Source: Fontibacillus phaseoli (lineage in GTDB: Bacteria > Bacillota > Bacilli > Paenibacillales > Paenibacillaceae). From it: 64,000 nt of DNA. Made by a program: the position numbers and the translations under genes. The stretch spans positions 353,537-417,536 of the forward strand of contig NZ_QPJW01000002.1 of assembly GCF_003337355.1 (NCBI RefSeq). The letters run 5' to 3'. This document shows, piece after piece, positions 54,168-63,191 of the stretch. Each line of letters opens with the position of its first letter. Position 1 is the first letter of the stretch. The notes below the pieces were generated by a model. That model made no database searches. It was given only the letters and a program-made list of their open reading frames with translations, and was not told the DNA's origin.

Positions 54168-55718
54168 TTATTTTGCCGCAGCGTTGTACTCTTCGATGAT
54201 TTTCGAACCGCCCCGGCTCTTCCAATCCTCTACCGCTTTATCGAAGCCAGCCTTATCGATCTGTCCGTAAATGTATTTATAAGTTGCATCCGTAATGATT
54301 TGTTGGAGTTCCACCCCTTTTTCGGTATAGGTCGCCGAATCGAGAGCCGCCGTCGGATCCGCTACGCCCACTTTAACGTTTTCCAGGATCAGCTCTTCGG
54401 CATGAATCCGGCCCGGCAACGTATTGTAAGGTTCGTACATCCCGTTCGTTTCGGATTCTCCGATTACGCTGTCCTTGTAGCCCTTCACTTCACGTTCGTT
54501 CAATTCTTTGTCATCGCCCGCTTTGGCTTTCCCTTCTACGACCGTGTAGTGCGTACCTTCAATGCCCCAGTACATCAGATTGGCAACTTCAGGGGTCATC
54601 ATTTTGTCAAAGAACGCAAGAATCTTCTTAAGTTCCGCCTCGTCCTTTACGGCTGATTTCGGGAACAAAACGACGTTGTTGTAGCCCGGAATCATCCATT
54701 GCGCAAACTTGCCGTCAGGTCCGGCAACCATACTGTGGGTATCCAGCACCGCATCCGGGACATTTTTGATTAAATCCTTGTTCAAATTATCGATGTCCTG
54801 CATCGATCCTCCGATGTACAGGCCTGCCTTGCCGCTGGTAAACATATTTACGGCATCCGTTTTACTGGTTGCTGCGAAATCCTGGTTCATGTAGCCGCCG
54901 TCGCGCAGCTTTTTAAAGAAATCCATCGTGTCGTAATATTGCTGGAACGTAAATTCCGGCTGCAATTGACCGTCCTTGGTTCCCCAGGTGTTCGGGGTTC
55001 CGAACCACGAAGAGACGGTTTTGAATGCCCCGTATACCAGTTCATTCCGGTCGGCGATCCCTGTCGTATCTTTAATGCCGTTCCCATCCGGATCCTTTTC
55101 CGTAAACGCCTTCGCCATGGCGAACAGTTCATCCACGTTAGCCGGGGCGCCGAGACCCAATTTGTCAGCCCAGTCCTTGCGGTAAATGATTCCCTGGCGC
55201 GCAAGTGGTCTGCCGATATACAGCGTGTAAAGCTTGCCGTCCACCTTGGTATTGTCGAGGATTTCAGGTTTCATTTTGCTCAGATTCGGGAATTCGTTCA
55301 ATAAAGGACCGACTTCCCAAAACTGTCCGTCCTTGATCGCTTCTTTCATTTGAACAAAGGTGCTCTGGTTCTTTAAATAAGTGACCTGAGGTAAAGAACC
55401 GGTTGCAAAAGACGTATTCAATTTCTCTTCATAGGAATCGGCCGGGAAAAATTGATATTTCAATTTCGTGTTCGTCAATTTCTCGACTTCATTCTTGATC
55501 GTATCCGGTGGCGCCTCCGTTGTGTTCAAAGGCAGCATGATCGTAATTTCTGTCGGTGCCTCCTTAGTCTCTGCGTTCTTCTCAGCGTTTGCATTCGCGG
55601 AAGGAGCTGGAGCAGGATCCGTCGATGATGTTTTACTGTTATTGCTTCCCGAGCAAGCGGACAACATGAAACTGAGCGTTAGCAGTGCAGTCAACAACAT
55701 GGTGAAAGATTTTTTCAT
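54168..55718 (-). CDS. Extracellular solute-binding lipoprotein 1 (pectin operon)
   Basis: A 516-residue binding lipoprotein with lipobox MLSACSG, an Ala/Pro/Asn-rich linker, and a body containing DPDGNGIKDTTGIADRNELV, the loop shared by LplA-type proteins. AAATGGAGG precedes the ATG. It is closely related to the protein encoded upstream at 55935-57458 (same AdRNELVYGxFKTxSSxFGTPN region), so the two arose by duplication. It presumably captures oligogalacturonides for the permeases directly downstream. Confidence 0.9.
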   Translation of the reverse strand: MKKSFTMLLTALLTLSFMLSACSGSNNSKTSSTDPAPAPSANANAEKNAETKEAPTEITIMLPLNTTEAPPDTIKNEVEKLTNTKLKYQFFPADSYEEKLNTSFATGSLPQVTYLKNQSTFVQMKEAIKDGQFWEVGPLLNEFPNLSKMKPEILDNTKVDGKLYTLYIGRPLARQGIIYRKDWADKLGLGAPANVDELFAMAKAFTEKDPDGNGIKDTTGIADRNELVYGAFKTVSSWFGTPNTWGTKDGQLQPEFTFQQYYDTMDFFKKLRDGGYMNQDFAATSKTDAVNMFTSGKAGLYIGGSMQDIDNLNKDLIKNVPDAVLDTHSMVAGPDGKFAQWMIPGYNNVVLFPKSAVKDEAELKKILAFFDKMMTPEVANLMYWGIEGTHYTVVEGKAKAGDDKELNEREVKGYKDSVIGESETNGMYEPYNTLPGRIHAEELILENVKVGVADPTAALDSATYTEKGVELQQIITDATYKYIYGQIDKAGFDKAVEDWKSRGGSKIIEEYNAAAK

Positions 55719-55834
55719 ACCATTTTGACCTCCATTTAACTTGAATTGGTTACATGCTCACAGTACACGCTCCGATAAATTACGAATACAATCATTTACT
55801 CATATCAAGGCCGTGCCGAGAGTCATCTGGATAA

Positions 55835-55844
55835 ATGATTATCG
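55835..55844 (+). promoter_or_regulatory. Motif ATGATTATCG upstream of binding protein 1
   Basis: An exact copy of the repeat ATGATTATCG found in the AraC/SBP2 divergent region (57577-57586). It lies 117 bp upstream of the SBP1 start codon and may be a binding site for the AraC regulator. Confidence 0.5.
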
Positions 55845-55880
55845 TGATAACGGATACCCGCCGATTCTATTCCGGTACAT

Positions 55881-55930
55881 AAAAAGGGCCGCCCTTAGTA
55901 GAAATAACGCTTCTACATCAGGGCAGCCCG
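55881..55930 (-). terminator. Terminator after binding protein 2
   Basis: GGGCTGCCCT...AGGGCGGCCC with an inner GTAGAA/TTCTAC pair makes a long, slightly bulged stem, followed on the minus strand by TTTTTATG. Confidence 0.75.
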
Positions 55931-55934
55931 GATT

Positions 55935-57458
55935 TCATTTATTCATTTGCTTTTGCGCAATATCTTCGTTATATTCCTCGATAATCAACTCTCCGCCGTT
56001 TCGGCTCCATCGCTCAATCTCCTGCTTGAATCCTTCTGCGTCCAATGTTCCGAGGATGAATCTGTATGTCGCATCGGCAATGATCGCGGAGAGTTCCACG
56101 TTCTTCTCGTCGAAGGTAGGGGAGCTAAGCTGAACCGTCGGATCATCCACCAAAAACTGTTCATTGTCCTTGCTCAATTGATCCGCCAGGTCGGTTAGCT
56201 GCTCTTTTTTAGCCACATCCAGAATGTTGTTGTTGCCGATATCGGCGATCATCAGGGAATATAGCGGATTGACCTCATTCACGCGCAGCTGGGAGGTTTC
56301 TTCCGGAAGAATGACCTTTCCGTTTTCGGTCCTGTAATGCCGCCCTTCGAACCCGTACATCATCAGATTCGCCACATCTTTATCCATAGTCCGGTCAAAA
56401 AAGCCCAGCACCTGCTTTAGCTCGCTCTCCGTCGGGATCGTTTTCTTTGAGAAGAGAAACAAGCCGTTGTAATTGGGGATGGACCATACCTTATATCCGT
56501 CCGGTCCTTCGATGCGATTCACCAGCGTGAAATCGACTTTCGGATTTAAGGCACGGGCCTCGATGTATAAGCGCTGCACATCCGTCATACTTCCGATAAA
56601 CACGCCGGCTTCCCCCTGAATGAACTTGTCGCGTTGAATTTCCTTGCTGGTAAGCGCGAAATCCGGATTAATCATTTTTTCATCATATAACTTCTTCATG
56701 AAATTCATCGTATTCATATACTCATCCGTCATGAAATCGGGAACCACGCGGCCGTTTTCAATTTTCCAATTGTTAGGCGTTCCAAAGTAAGAACTCAGTG
56801 TTTTGAAAACCCCATAAACGAGATCATTCCGATCAACCACGCCGATGGTATCCTGTTTTCCGTTCCCGTCAGGGTCGTTATAAGTAAATTGCTTCATGAC
56901 TTCATACAGTTCATCCAACGTTCTTGGCTTACTTAGATGAAGATGATTCAGCCAATCGTTGCGAATGATGACGCCCTGCCTGGAAGAAGGGCGCTCGGTA
57001 TATAGACCGTAGATTTTGCCATCCACGGCAGCCTGATTGAGAATGGAAGCATCGAGACCTTTTAAATTGTCGTATTCCTGAAGGTAAGGCCCTATTTCCC
57101 AAAAGGCTTCCGACCGGATCGCGTTCTTCACCAGATTATAGTCCGAAAATTTGACGAAGGTCACTTTTGCCAGAGAATTGGTGGTCAATCCCGTAATCAT
57201 TTTATCGGTATAGACGCCCTCGGGAACCCATCTGATATCAAGCTGCACCCCGGTTAATGTTTCAATCTCCGTCATGATTTCCTTAGAGGGCTGCTGCGGG
57301 AAATGAAGCGGTGCCAGGATCGAGATAAACGGTCGGGGTTCGCCGGAGCCGGACTGAAGTGGTACTTGATTGCTGCACGCGCTAAATAAAGAGAAACAAA
57401 GTACAAATATAAAAGTGATATTTCGGCGTTCCTTGTTCCCTTTCGATTCTCCGGACAT
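55935..57458 (-). CDS. Extracellular solute-binding lipoprotein 2 (pectin operon)
   Basis: A 507-residue paralogue of the binding protein encoded next. The ATG at 57458 follows GGGAGGAAACAG; the frame extends 20 codons upstream without a ribosome site. The lipobox is LFSACSN. The loop DPDGNGKQDTIGVVDRNDLV is conserved. A strong terminator and a separate upstream region lie between it and binding protein 1, so the two can be expressed differently. It is first in the operon and divergent from the AraC regulator at 57675. Confidence 0.88.
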   Translation of the reverse strand: MSGESKGNKERRNITFIFVLCFSLFSACSNQVPLQSGSGEPRPFISILAPLHFPQQPSKEIMTEIETLTGVQLDIRWVPEGVYTDKMITGLTTNSLAKVTFVKFSDYNLVKNAIRSEAFWEIGPYLQEYDNLKGLDASILNQAAVDGKIYGLYTERPSSRQGVIIRNDWLNHLHLSKPRTLDELYEVMKQFTYNDPDGNGKQDTIGVVDRNDLVYGVFKTLSSYFGTPNNWKIENGRVVPDFMTDEYMNTMNFMKKLYDEKMINPDFALTSKEIQRDKFIQGEAGVFIGSMTDVQRLYIEARALNPKVDFTLVNRIEGPDGYKVWSIPNYNGLFLFSKKTIPTESELKQVLGFFDRTMDKDVANLMMYGFEGRHYRTENGKVILPEETSQLRVNEVNPLYSLMIADIGNNNILDVAKKEQLTDLADQLSKDNEQFLVDDPTVQLSSPTFDEKNVELSAIIADATYRFILGTLDAEGFKQEIERWSRNGGELIIEEYNEDIAQKQMNK

Positions 57459-57522
57459 TCCTGTTTCCTCCCAAAAACTATTGTAGGCTATACGACGTAT
57501 GGCCTCATTCTCATACACCTAT

Positions 57523-57551
57523 ATCATACATGTAGTTTCTTGAAGAATTAA
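57523..57551 (-). promoter_or_regulatory. Candidate promoter of the pectin operon
   Basis: Minus strand TTAATT (57546-57551) and TATGAT (57523-57528) have 17-bp spacing. The poor -35 box fits a promoter that needs an activator. Confidence 0.45.
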
Positions 57552-57576
57552 CCATTTGAAGCTATGATTTGATGAA

Positions 57577-57605
57577 ATGATTATCGCATTACGAGATGAT
57601 TATTG
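57577..57605 (+). promoter_or_regulatory. Direct repeats ATGATTATyG, putative AraC-regulator sites
   Basis: ATGATTATCG (57577-57586) and ATGATTATTG (57596-57605) are 19 bp apart start to start, about two helical turns, as is usual for AraC-family operators. They lie upstream of the candidate operon promoter and just before the regulator gene. Confidence 0.55.
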
Positions 57606-57674
57606 TTATGATCTTCCATATTGCATACACTAATATTGGATGACCACTTCTACATAGGTAAGGTGCTGAGTTCA

Positions 57675-60026
57675 TTGAAACCATTAAGTTTTTTGAGCAA
57701 ACTAACGATATTTACCTTTGCCATTAGCACGCTCCCCGTGATTTTTATCGGTTCCTTTTCCTATTTAACGTCATCAAGGGAAATTCAAAAAAACGTAAAC
57801 CAAAGTAAAATGGAGCTTATTTCACAAATCAATTCCAATGTAGAGCGCAAGCTGACGACCGTCAACCAGACCTTGAACCAGGTGGTTAATTCCAGCGTAC
57901 TAAAAAAAGCTCTTGATAGCCCGTTAAATGAAAACGATTTCATTTTATACAACGATCTAAGAAACGAAATCCGCAATATGCAATCCTATGATACGAAACT
58001 GGAAGATGTCATCCTGCTCAATAAACAGCAGAACTGGATGATCAAAAATTCCGGACTTTACCGTTTGGATGAATACAAAGACCATAAGCAGCTCTCAAAT
58101 CTGTTGAATACTTCCGACAACACTTCGTGGGTATTAAATCCGTCTGCATGGTTTTATAGCGAGGAGAGCGTCAACGCCGCCAAGTGCAATTACAGTATTA
58201 GCCTGATCAAAAAGCTCCCGACCTCCAAGCTTCATAAATATGGGCTTGCGCTAGCCAATATTCCCGCCTGCAGTCTGCAGGACGTGATCAATTCGGATAC
58301 GCAGCCCCTGGACAATATCATTGTCATCGATGAAAATAACCGGATCCTGTTGCATCCCGACCTAGCTTTGATCGGCATGCCCGTTGAAGCGAGCGGCTTT
58401 AGTGAAGTTTCCCTGATTTCGGACGACGCCAAACCCTCGGGACAGTTTAAGACGCAAATAAACAAAAAAGAAAATTCTATCACTTACCTACGTTCCCAAT
58501 TAAACGGCTGGGTGTATTTGTCCGCGACCTCCATGGAAAGTTTAACGAAGGAATCCAACAAAATCGGTTTTTATACGGTGATGATCTGTATGCTTATGCT
58601 GCTGTTTTCTATTTTGTTGGCATGGGCCGGCTCCCGCCGCATGTACACTCCGATAGAACGGCTGCTCAATCTGATGGGGCAACGAAAAACCGACCTCCGA
58701 TCCAAACGTACCAATGAATTTCAAATGATCGGGGAACATATGCACCATTTATTCCAATCCAAATCGCAGCTGGAAAAGGAAATCCGCCAACACATCACGC
58801 AGGTACGCACCTTCTCCCTCAGCCAGGCTTTCCACGGAAACTACAAGAAGCGGGAGTTGCTTGAAAATCTCGAGCAATTCGGCTACCGCACCCAGATCGA
58901 GGAATGGAAAACGATGGCCGTATTAACCTTGTCGATCGATTTCTCCGACGATACGGACTATGAGAAAAAGGATTTGAACTTATTGTTGTTTGCCGCACAC
59001 AACATGATTGAAGAACTCGTATGTCCGGAGAACCGGCTGGCTCCGGTCATTATGGATCAGGTCATCGTGACGTTAATCGGAAGCACCGATGGTGAACCCG
59101 ACTCTTTCCGCAAGAGCCTTTATTCTTTAACGGAAGAGCTGCAGCAGGAAATCAACAAATGCTTAAAGCTGGAAGTGAGTATCGGCCTGAGCCTGCCGTT
59201 TCAATCCTTCCACAAAATCCCAACTGCTTACAGGGAAGGACTTGAAGCGTTAAAATACCGGATCAAGCTGGGGAAAGGCGTCATTATCCAATATGAAAAC
59301 ATTAACTCCGGCAATCATTATTTGAATTTGAACTACCCGAGCCATAAAGAAAACGATCTGATGGACGCCATCAAGCTGGCCGAAACCGAAAAAGCGAAGG
59401 AACTGGTCTCCCTGCTGTTCGCGTCGATCTTCGCGCAAGAGCTTACGCCGCAGGAATATCAGATCCCGCTGACCCGCCTGCTGAACAATTTGCTGATCAT
59501 GATGCAGGAATCGGGGATCTCCCTGAACCAGATTTATCACGCAAACGGCTCCTTATATGAGGAACTGCTTGATCTTCATACCGTGACGGAAATTGAGGAT
59601 TGGTTCTGGAGCGTCGTCATCTATCCGATGATTAAAATTTTCAACAGCAGGCAAAATGCCCAGTACCACAACATATCCGAGAAAATCATCGACCTGGTGC
59701 AGCATGATTACGATACGGATTTGACGCTGGAAGAGTGCGCTTCCCGGCTGCATTACAACGCCAACTATATCAGCAGCATCTTCCGCAAGGAAACGGGGTA
59801 TTATTTCAGCGAATTTCTCACGATGTACCGGTTCAAAATGGCCAAAAAGTGGTTGGCGGAGAGCGATATGCCCGTCAAAGATATTGCGGCGAAGCTGCGT
59901 TATAACAACTCGCAAAACTTTATCCGATCTTTCCGCAAACAGGAAGGAATGACACCGGGACAGTACCGCGAAAACAACGGGAACTCCAGGCATAAACCAA
60001 AGATGGATGAATCGGCCGAGGGCTAG
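57675..60026 (+). CDS. Membrane-bound AraC-family regulator of the pectin locus
   Basis: A protein of about 783 residues. A first helix (SKLTIFTFAISTLPVIFIGS) and a second (YTVMICMLMLLFSILLAWAGS) enclose an external sensing domain. A HAMP-like stretch and a long cytoplasmic region lead to the AraC HTH pair at the C terminus (LTLEECASRLHYNANYISSIF, VKDIAAKLRYNNSQNFIRSF). Such one-component membrane regulators (YtdP/RhgR-like) control polysaccharide loci. The start is uncertain; TTG at 57675 has AAGGTG nine bases upstream, and GTG at 57663 or TTG at 57621 are also in frame. Confidence 0.87.
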   Translation: MKPLSFLSKLTIFTFAISTLPVIFIGSFSYLTSSREIQKNVNQSKMELISQINSNVERKLTTVNQTLNQVVNSSVLKKALDSPLNENDFILYNDLRNEIRNMQSYDTKLEDVILLNKQQNWMIKNSGLYRLDEYKDHKQLSNLLNTSDNTSWVLNPSAWFYSEESVNAAKCNYSISLIKKLPTSKLHKYGLALANIPACSLQDVINSDTQPLDNIIVIDENNRILLHPDLALIGMPVEASGFSEVSLISDDAKPSGQFKTQINKKENSITYLRSQLNGWVYLSATSMESLTKESNKIGFYTVMICMLMLLFSILLAWAGSRRMYTPIERLLNLMGQRKTDLRSKRTNEFQMIGEHMHHLFQSKSQLEKEIRQHITQVRTFSLSQAFHGNYKKRELLENLEQFGYRTQIEEWKTMAVLTLSIDFSDDTDYEKKDLNLLLFAAHNMIEELVCPENRLAPVIMDQVIVTLIGSTDGEPDSFRKSLYSLTEELQQEINKCLKLEVSIGLSLPFQSFHKIPTAYREGLEALKYRIKLGKGVIIQYENINSGNHYLNLNYPSHKENDLMDAIKLAETEKAKELVSLLFASIFAQELTPQEYQIPLTRLLNNLLIMMQESGISLNQIYHANGSLYEELLDLHTVTEIEDWFWSVVIYPMIKIFNSRQNAQYHNISEKIIDLVQHDYDTDLTLEECASRLHYNANYISSIFRKETGYYFSEFLTMYRFKMAKKWLAESDMPVKDIAAKLRYNNSQNFIRSFRKQEGMTPGQYRENNGNSRHKPKMDESAEG

Positions 60027-60040
60027 AAGCGAAATTAATT

Positions 60041-60052
60041 TTAACGTGTGCA
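60041..60052 (+). promoter_or_regulatory. Operator-like repeat 1, TTAACGTGTGCA
   Basis: The same 12-bp sequence recurs at 60220-60231. Both flank the region upstream of uxaB, with AACGTT-like half-symmetry typical of LacI/GntR-type uronate regulators. Confidence 0.45.
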
Positions 60053-60184
60053 TGACGATAAATCTATTGACTAAAAAACCTTTAAGAATTAAAATGAACA
60101 CGATAACATTCCCCAGTGACGATATTGGCTCGGACTTATTGAATTGACATCCACAGTACGAAACACGGAATAATACTATATCTT

Positions 60185-60208
60185 GAAAAAAGAGTTCTCT
60201 CTTTTTTT
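60185..60208 (+). terminator. Probable terminator after the AraC regulator
   Basis: AAAAAAGAG-TTCT-CTCTTTTTT is a short stem ending in a T-run, between the regulator gene and uxaB. It is A/T-rich and may be weak. Confidence 0.4.
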
Positions 60209-60219
60209 AAATAAAAATG

Positions 60220-60231
60220 TTAACGTGTGCA
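60220..60231 (+). promoter_or_regulatory. Operator-like repeat 2, TTAACGTGTGCA
   Basis: The second exact copy of the 12-bp repeat, 36 bp before the uxaB start codon. Confidence 0.45.
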
Positions 60232-60266
60232 AAATGCGTTAGCCGAAAAGGAGTCAGAGATCACTT

Positions 60267-61679
60267 ATGACACACCCACTTTCCAGATCCGCTTTTCCCG
60301 ATTTGCCCTCCTATCCTGAGTCCATGATCCAATTTGGGGAAGGAAACTTCATGCGTGCCTTTGTGGACTGGCAATTGCAGCAAATGAACAACCAGGGCCT
60401 GTTCCAGGGCAGTGCCGTATTGGTTCAGCCTATCGAACAAGGGCTGGGTGAGCTTTTAGCCAAACAAGATTACCTTTACACTGTGCTTCTTAACGGGATT
60501 ATGCAGGGAGATCAAGTGAATTCGCGAGAAATTGTTACCAGCGTAAGCCGGGTGATTAATCCTTATACCGAGCATGAAAATTATCTGACTCTGGCTGAAG
60601 ACGACCGGTTGGAATTCATCACCTCCAATACAACTGAAGCGGGCATCGCTTATCACCCTGAGGACCGTCTCACCGATACGCCGCAGAAGAGTTTTCCCGG
60701 CAAGCTCACCGCGCTATTATACAAACGCTTTCAGTTAGGCAAAAAAGGCTTCGTTATTATTCCATGTGAACTGATCGACCGCAACGGCGAGAAATTGAAA
60801 CAGATCGTGCTCCAATACGCGCACGAATGGCAGTTGGGAGATGCATTCCTGGAATGGCTTGAGCAGGAAAACACGTTTTGCTGCAGCTTGGTAGACCGCA
60901 TTGTTCCCGGCTATCCGCGGGACAAAGCCGCCGAGTTGGAGCGGGAACTGGGATACCAGGACAATCTTATGGTCACCGCGGAGCCGTTTCTGTTCTGGGT
61001 CATTGAAGGACCGAGCTGGATCGAAGACCGGCTGCCGCTGGCCAAGGCAGGACTGAACGTGGTGGTGACGGAGGACATGACGCCTTACCGCGAACGGAAA
61101 GTCCACTTGTTGAACGGTCCCCATACGGCCATGGTTCCGCTCGGATTGTTGGCAGGCCTCGAAACGGTAGAAGACGTAATGCTTGACGCGGAAGCTTTCT
61201 CCCCATTCATTAAAAAATTGATGGAGCAGGAAATCATTCCTATGCTGGATCTTCCGGAGGATCAATTGCTTTCCTATGCCGATGCTGTGCAGGAACGGTT
61301 CAAAAATCCGTTCATCCGTCACGAATTGACGTCGATTTCCCTGAACAGCATCTCGAAATTCAAAACCCGCCTGCTGCCGATTTTGCTTCGCTTTCAGCAG
61401 GAAACCGGGACGCTTCCGCCGCTCATTACGCTCTCCTTTGCGGCGCTGCTGCTTAGCTATCGGGGAGATCGGGTAACCCGGCAAGACGGCCCTGAAATCC
61501 TCGCTTTGTTTGATTATACCTGGGGTGATCCTGCCGGGTTTATTGCATCCATTTTGAAGGAAGATAGCTTATGGGGAACCGGTTTATCAATGGTTCCGGG
61601 GCTCAAGGAAGCCCTTGAAACTTATGTACGACAACTGGAGCAAGCGGGCAGCCGGTCCGCTCTGCAACAACTGATTTAG
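60267..61679 (+). CDS. uxaB: Tagaturonate reductase
   Basis: A 470-residue NAD-dependent reductase of the mannitol/altronate dehydrogenase family. It opens with the nucleotide-binding IQFGEGNFMRAFVDWQL and contains the catalytic-helix region VVTEDMTPYRERKVHLLNGPH with the active-site Lys. It reduces D-tagaturonate to D-altronate. AAAGGAG precedes the ATG. uxaA follows after 12 bp, so the genes are one operon read away from the AraC regulator, with two 12-bp repeats in the control region. Confidence 0.9.
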   Translation: MTHPLSRSAFPDLPSYPESMIQFGEGNFMRAFVDWQLQQMNNQGLFQGSAVLVQPIEQGLGELLAKQDYLYTVLLNGIMQGDQVNSREIVTSVSRVINPYTEHENYLTLAEDDRLEFITSNTTEAGIAYHPEDRLTDTPQKSFPGKLTALLYKRFQLGKKGFVIIPCELIDRNGEKLKQIVLQYAHEWQLGDAFLEWLEQENTFCCSLVDRIVPGYPRDKAAELERELGYQDNLMVTAEPFLFWVIEGPSWIEDRLPLAKAGLNVVVTEDMTPYRERKVHLLNGPHTAMVPLGLLAGLETVEDVMLDAEAFSPFIKKLMEQEIIPMLDLPEDQLLSYADAVQERFKNPFIRHELTSISLNSISKFKTRLLPILLRFQQETGTLPPLITLSFAALLLSYRGDRVTRQDGPEILALFDYTWGDPAGFIASILKEDSLWGTGLSMVPGLKEALETYVRQLEQAGSRSALQQLI

Positions 61680-61691
61680 GAGGGGTAAGCC

Positions 61692-63179
61692 ATGACTACA
61701 TTGATGAAAATGAACGTCAGGGACACGGTAGCCGTCGCTCTGCAACCGATTAAATCAGGAGCAGAGCTGCATTTCGAAGGCATCCAACTTCGGCCGGCTG
61801 AAGATATACCTCAAGGCCATAAAATCGCTTTAAGAGATTTTGAGCAAGGGAACGTCATCACCAAATACGGTTACCCGATCGGCCATGCAACGACGGCCAT
61901 CAAACAAGGAGATTGGGTGCACACGCATAACATCAAAACCAATTTGGCCGGGGAAGAAGAATACGAATACGTTCCGGACTTGCATCCGGTCACCTATCCC
62001 AAACGCAATCTTACCTTCCAAGGATACCGTCGCAGCAACGGCAAAGTAGGCATCCGCAATGATCTGTACATTATCCCTACGGTCGGCTGCGTTAACGGCA
62101 TCGCCGAGCAAATGCTGCTGGAGTTTAAAGCGCAGCACCCCGATCTTGGAACCTTCGATAATATTACGGTGCTCAAGCATCCGTACGGATGCTCGCAATT
62201 GGGCGATGATCACCGCATGACCCGCAGCATCCTGCTCGATGCGGTAAAGCATCCCAATGCCGGCGGCGTGCTCGTCTTCGGCCTCGGCTGCGAGAACAAT
62301 ATCGTCTCCGAGTTCCGCGGCTTGTTGGGGGAATACGACGAGGAACGCGTCAAATTTCTGGTGGCACAAGAGGTCGGCAATGAGGTCGAGGCCGGTCTGG
62401 AATTATTGGAAGAGCTTTACGTTGCCGCGCAAAACGATCATCGCGAGCCCGTTCCCGTCAGCGAATTGAATGTAGGACTAAAATGCGGTGGCTCCGACGG
62501 TTTTTCCGGCATTACCGCTAATCCGCTACTGGGCGCTTTCTCCGACTTCCTGATCTCCCAAGGCGGAACCTCCGTATTGACCGAAGTTCCGGAAATGTTC
62601 GGAGCGGAGAAAATGCTCATGGCGCGCGCGGAAAACCGCGAGGTGTTCGAGGACATCGTATCCTTGATCAACAATTTCAAACAGTATTTCCTTTCCCATG
62701 GAGAATCGGTATACGAGAACCCTTCTCCCGGGAACAAGGCGGGCGGCATCAGTACACTGGAGGACAAATCGCTCGGCTGTACCCAGAAAGCCGGGACTTC
62801 GACGGTTGTCGATGTATTGCAATACGGCGAAAAACTTCGCAAAAAAGGTCTTAGTCTGCTGCAGGCACCCGGCAACGATCTCGTTGCGGCTTCCGCCTTG
62901 GCCGCCTCGGACTGCCATCTCGTTCTGTTCACGACCGGGCGCGGCACGCCGTTCGGCAGCTTCGTGCCGACGATGAAAATCGCCACCAACAACGATATTT
63001 TCAACAAAAAAGGGCACTGGATGGATTTCAATGCCGGTCCATTACTGGAGACGCCCATGCCGGAAGTGTTGGAGCAATTTATAGAATATGTGATCAACGT
63101 AGCCAGCGGCGAGAAAACGCGCAATGAACAAAACGAAGTCCGCGAGCTGGCCATCTTTAAAACCGGAGTGACATTATAA
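61692..63179 (+). CDS. uxaA: Altronate dehydratase
   Basis: A 495-residue iron-dependent dehydratase of the UxaA/GarD family. The N-terminal SAF domain (about 1-90) ends at GDWVHTHNIKTNL; the catalytic part has NGYRRSNGKVGIRND-like and VGCVNGIAEQM, the cysteine motifs HPYGCSQLG and FGLGCENN, and GLKCGGSDGFSGITANP. It converts D-altronate to 2-keto-3-deoxygluconate, the substrate of the kinase at 47.3 kb. AGGAGGGGTAAGCC precedes the ATG. Confidence 0.92.
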   Translation: MTTLMKMNVRDTVAVALQPIKSGAELHFEGIQLRPAEDIPQGHKIALRDFEQGNVITKYGYPIGHATTAIKQGDWVHTHNIKTNLAGEEEYEYVPDLHPVTYPKRNLTFQGYRRSNGKVGIRNDLYIIPTVGCVNGIAEQMLLEFKAQHPDLGTFDNITVLKHPYGCSQLGDDHRMTRSILLDAVKHPNAGGVLVFGLGCENNIVSEFRGLLGEYDEERVKFLVAQEVGNEVEAGLELLEELYVAAQNDHREPVPVSELNVGLKCGGSDGFSGITANPLLGAFSDFLISQGGTSVLTEVPEMFGAEKMLMARAENREVFEDIVSLINNFKQYFLSHGESVYENPSPGNKAGGISTLEDKSLGCTQKAGTSTVVDVLQYGEKLRKKGLSLLQAPGNDLVAASALAASDCHLVLFTTGRGTPFGSFVPTMKIATNNDIFNKKGHWMDFNAGPLLETPMPEVLEQFIEYVINVASGEKTRNEQNEVRELAIFKTGVTL

Positions 63180-63191
63180 GGAGGCAATCCC

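Noticed and set aside
60147..60175. TTGACA upstream of uxaB as a sigma-A promoter
   Set aside because: The nearest -10-like sequence (AATAAT) is 19 bp away, too far for a confident call.
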